The notes under the pieces: model-generated
Seen by the model: only the letters and a program-made list of their open reading frames with translations
Database searches by the model: none
Told to the model about the DNA's origin: nothing
Program-made: the position numbers and the translations under genes
Origin: Mariniblastus sp.
GTDB lineage: Bacteria > Planctomycetota > Planctomycetia > Pirellulales > Pirellulaceae
Assembly (NCBI GenBank): GCA_023300235.1
Contig: JALZWN010000007.1
Span: forward strand, 1 to 60,866
DNA length: 60,866 nucleotides
Reading direction: 5' to 3'
Shown here: positions 58,569-60,866 of the stretch, one piece after another
Layout: each line of letters begins with the position of its first letter
Numbering within the stretch: the first letter of the stretch is position 1

Positions 58569-59507
58569 TCACAACTGCCCGTCAAAATTTCGTGCAATCT
58601 CACGCGTCGAATCGACATCGAATTTTAGTTGCTGAACTAACATTTCAGGAGATTCGAATTGGCGAATATCCCGAAGTCGGCTAACAAAATCAACCTCGAT
58701 CGACTTTCCGTAGATCGAAGCCTCAAAATTTAACAAATGAGATTCGACTTTACGATGAGATTCACCAAAAGTTGGATTGGGGCCGATATGGATCGCCGAC
58801 CAATACGAGCCCCCATCGACATAGGTCCGGCCTGCATAAACACCCATCGCCGGGACCAGCGTATCAATCGCATCCAAATTCGCCGTCGGAAAACCAATCG
58901 TGGCTCCCCGTGCCGCTCCGTGCGTAACCAGCCCGCGAATTCGATACGGCTGAGTCAACATGGTCACTGCCGAATCCACATCGCCGGCCTGAATTAATCG
59001 CCGCACACGACTACTGGAAATCAACTCGCCTTCGTCTTCCCGCGGCACCACAATCTTCAGCCGAACTTCGTTCGCATCGCAAAGCTCCTGCAAGCGGTCC
59101 GTGTTGCCTTCACGATTTCGGCCAAAGAAAAAGTTAGGGCCTTCCACCATCGCCTTGGCACCAAGCGCATCGATCACGATTTGCTGATAGAAATCCTGAT
59201 AACTCAAACCCAACAACTCTTTGTTGGTCGGATAAGCCACCACGGCATCGACGCCCAACTCCGCCAACAAATCCGCTTTACGATTCGTCCATGTCAGCGG
59301 CGGCGGCGTTTCTTCGGGACGTAAAATTCGCACCGGATGCGGATCAAAGGTAAACACCACCGCAGCGCCACCAAGCTCACTGGCAAACGACTTCAATTGA
59401 TCGATCAGAACCCCGTGCCCACGATGCACCCCATCGAAGTTCCCGATCGCCACCGCGCAGCCTCGCAAAGATTCCGGGAAGTCAGCAAGCTGGCGAATAA
59501 GTTTCAT
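58569..59507 (-). CDS. ribF: Bifunctional riboflavin kinase/FAD synthetase
   Basis: AVAIGNFDGVHRGHGVLI, VEGPNFFFGRNREGN, YRIRGLVTHGAARGATIGFPTANLD. Confidence 0.95.
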   Translation of the reverse strand: MKLIRQLADFPESLRGCAVAIGNFDGVHRGHGVLIDQLKSFASELGGAAVVFTFDPHPVRILRPEETPPPLTWTNRKADLLAELGVDAVVAYPTNKELLGLSYQDFYQQIVIDALGAKAMVEGPNFFFGRNREGNTDRLQELCDANEVRLKIVVPREDEGELISSSRVRRLIQAGDVDSAVTMLTQPYRIRGLVTHGAARGATIGFPTANLDAIDTLVPAMGVYAGRTYVDGGSYWSAIHIGPNPTFGESHRKVESHLLNFEASIYGKSIEVDFVSRLRDIRQFESPEMLVQQLKFDVDSTREIARNFDGQL

Positions 59508-59605
59508 GAGCGGAAAGATTGATCAAAGGAATGTGAAAAGTAGGATTCAGCCAAAATACTGCCCAAACACTACCAAGCGAATGACAGCCGTTTTTTCAGG
59601 CACAA

Positions 59606-60319
59606 CTACAACCGTTTGGGCACCGGGAACTCGATCGTAAACTGGGTTCCTTGTTCCACTTCGGACTGCACGTTGATCCGAGCCCCATGCGCCTCAATGA
59701 TTTTTTGGGCGGTCGGCAACCCCAGGCCCGTCCCGCCTTCTTTGGTCGTATAGAATTCTTTGAAAACGGCAATCAACCTGGATGGTTCCATCCCACAGCC
59801 TGTGTCGATCAAATCTAAGGCGACTCCGGTTCGCGTAATCCGTGTACGAGCCAAAAGCTGGCCGCCGTGCGGCATCGATTCAATCGCGTTTTTAACAAGA
59901 TTGGACAATGCCGCGTAAAGCGTCTGAGGGTCAAGGTTGATGCTGGGCAACTCCATGTCCAAGTGCCGAACGACCTCGATGTTTTGTTCCTTGGCTTGGA
60001 TCGCGAAGAAATCCAACACCTGAATGACCTGCGAGTTCAAACTACCCGCATGAAGCTCCAAACTGCCCAGCCGTGTAAATTTCAAAAAGTCATTCGACAG
60101 GGTTTCCACCCGCGTGCAATTCTTTTTTACCGTCTCGATTCGAGCCAGTGATCGTCGAGCGATCGGGCCATCCATTTCTTCGAGGTCTTCTTCTAGCAAA
60201 CCGATGTGCATTAAAATGATCGACAGCGGGTTCTTAATTTCGTGCGCGAACGAACCGGCCAGCGAAGCGATTTCGTGGTTTTTGCGACGTAGGTCTTCGA
60301 GAGGATCTTTGGACGGCAA
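59606..60319 (-). CDS. Compact cytoplasmic sensor histidine kinase
   Basis: H-box LAGSFAHEIKNPLSIIL; N-box NLVKNAIESMPHGG; G-boxes DTGCGM, GGTGLGLPTAQKIIEAHGA. Confidence 0.9.
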   Translation of the reverse strand: MPSKDPLEDLRRKNHEIASLAGSFAHEIKNPLSIILMHIGLLEEDLEEMDGPIARRSLARIETVKKNCTRVETLSNDFLKFTRLGSLELHAGSLNSQVIQVLDFFAIQAKEQNIEVVRHLDMELPSINLDPQTLYAALSNLVKNAIESMPHGGQLLARTRITRTGVALDLIDTGCGMEPSRLIAVFKEFYTTKEGGTGLGLPTAQKIIEAHGARINVQSEVEQGTQFTIEFPVPKRL

Positions 60320-60547
60320 GGGCTCGGTAGCCAGAAAAGAAATTCAGTTTGGATTTATCAAACAACCAGTTTAGCTCAGATCAGATCCCTCGTCGACGAC
60401 ATCAGCTATTTGACCTTTGTTGGGGGCAAACCCAAGAGTTACCTAACAGCTTCTTCCACCATTGAAAACTGAGACTCAGGTAAGACACCCAGCTTTTTAA
60501 TTAGCTTAACAGTCGGGTAAGTCCCGATTCCCTGAGCGTCAAATACG

Positions 60548-60672
60548 CCTGAATCTATAAGACCCCGTAAAAAACATGCTCACGAGACTTCTTCAAAACC
60601 ACATCGCACGCGTAAGCATGCCGGCACTCATTGGATACCCTTACCCTCCAAGCCGTGTAGCATGGCACCCAC
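60548..60672 (+). repeat. Dispersed repeat family B, copy 2 (~125 bp)
   Basis: cctgaatctataagaccccgtaaaaaacatgctcacgagacttcttcaaaaccacatcgcacgcgtaagcatgccggc...gcatggcaccca. Confidence 0.92.
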
Positions 60673-60735
60673 TCGCTTAGCAAAACACCTGAAACAACTG
60701 GGCCAGCCACTAAAACCCTGGAAGCACCAACAAAA

Positions 60736-60763
60736 AAAGCCCGCTGCAGAAACAGCGGGCTTT
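60736..60763 (-). terminator. Rho-independent terminator of the Gly-rich protein gene at the right edge
   Basis: AAAGCCCGCTG-CAGAAA-CAGCGGGCTTT; minus-strand T-tract TTTTTTTGTTG. Confidence 0.88.
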
Positions 60764-60791
60764 CGTTTTATCAATCGATCAAACCAACGAT

Positions 60792-60866
60792 TTAGCGACG
60801 TGAGCGTCCGCCGCCACCGCCACCGCTGCGACCACCGCGATCTCCACCGCCACTGCCACTGCCACC
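60792..60866 (-). CDS. C-terminal fragment of a Gly-rich protein (possibly RRM-type RNA-binding protein), truncated by window
   Basis: Minus-strand translation ...GGSGSGGGDRGGRSGGGGGGRSRR*, followed by a strong terminator. Confidence 0.55.
   Translation of the reverse strand, partial: GGSGSGGGDRGGRSGGGGGGRSRR

Overview
The window reads as a chromosomal segment of a Planctomycete, probably Pirellulaceae/Rhodopirellula-like. This is inferred from the GC-type dockerin, the LEPR-XLL-like N-terminus, the sulfatase, and the DUF116-polyprenyl synthetase fusion. I support about 34 protein-coding genes. They include a MacAB/TolC-like export operon (5.9-13.9 kb), a rhomboid protease, an SPFH/prohibitin protein, an RTX-metalloprotease, and OvoA (ovothiol synthase) followed by an ATP-grasp enzyme. 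Further along are an enlarged SecA, a C-terminal processing protease, an FHA-GAF-sigma54 activator, a MscK-type channel split over two overlapping ORFs, CysK, an orphan TAXI lipoprotein, KdtA/WaaA, MetK, a sulfatase, and a cluster of class II terpene cyclase, DUF116-polyprenyl synthetase and UbiC-like lyase. The right end carries RdgC, a HemD-HemE fusion, NrnA-like and RibF proteins, an orphan histidine kinase, and the C-terminus of a Gly-rich protein. I recognised no rRNA, tRNA, CRISPR array or transposase. The observations most worth following are: the three-gene terpenoid/chorismate locus (49.2-53.7 kb), the ovoA + ATP-grasp pair (22.5-26.1 kb), an apparent four-fold internal repeat in the SecA C-terminal half, the HemD-HemE fusion, the RTX-metalloprotease with a His/Cys-rich tail, an EF-hand fused to the export adaptor, and several families of intergenic dispersed repeats. 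All identifications come from reading motifs; no database search was run.
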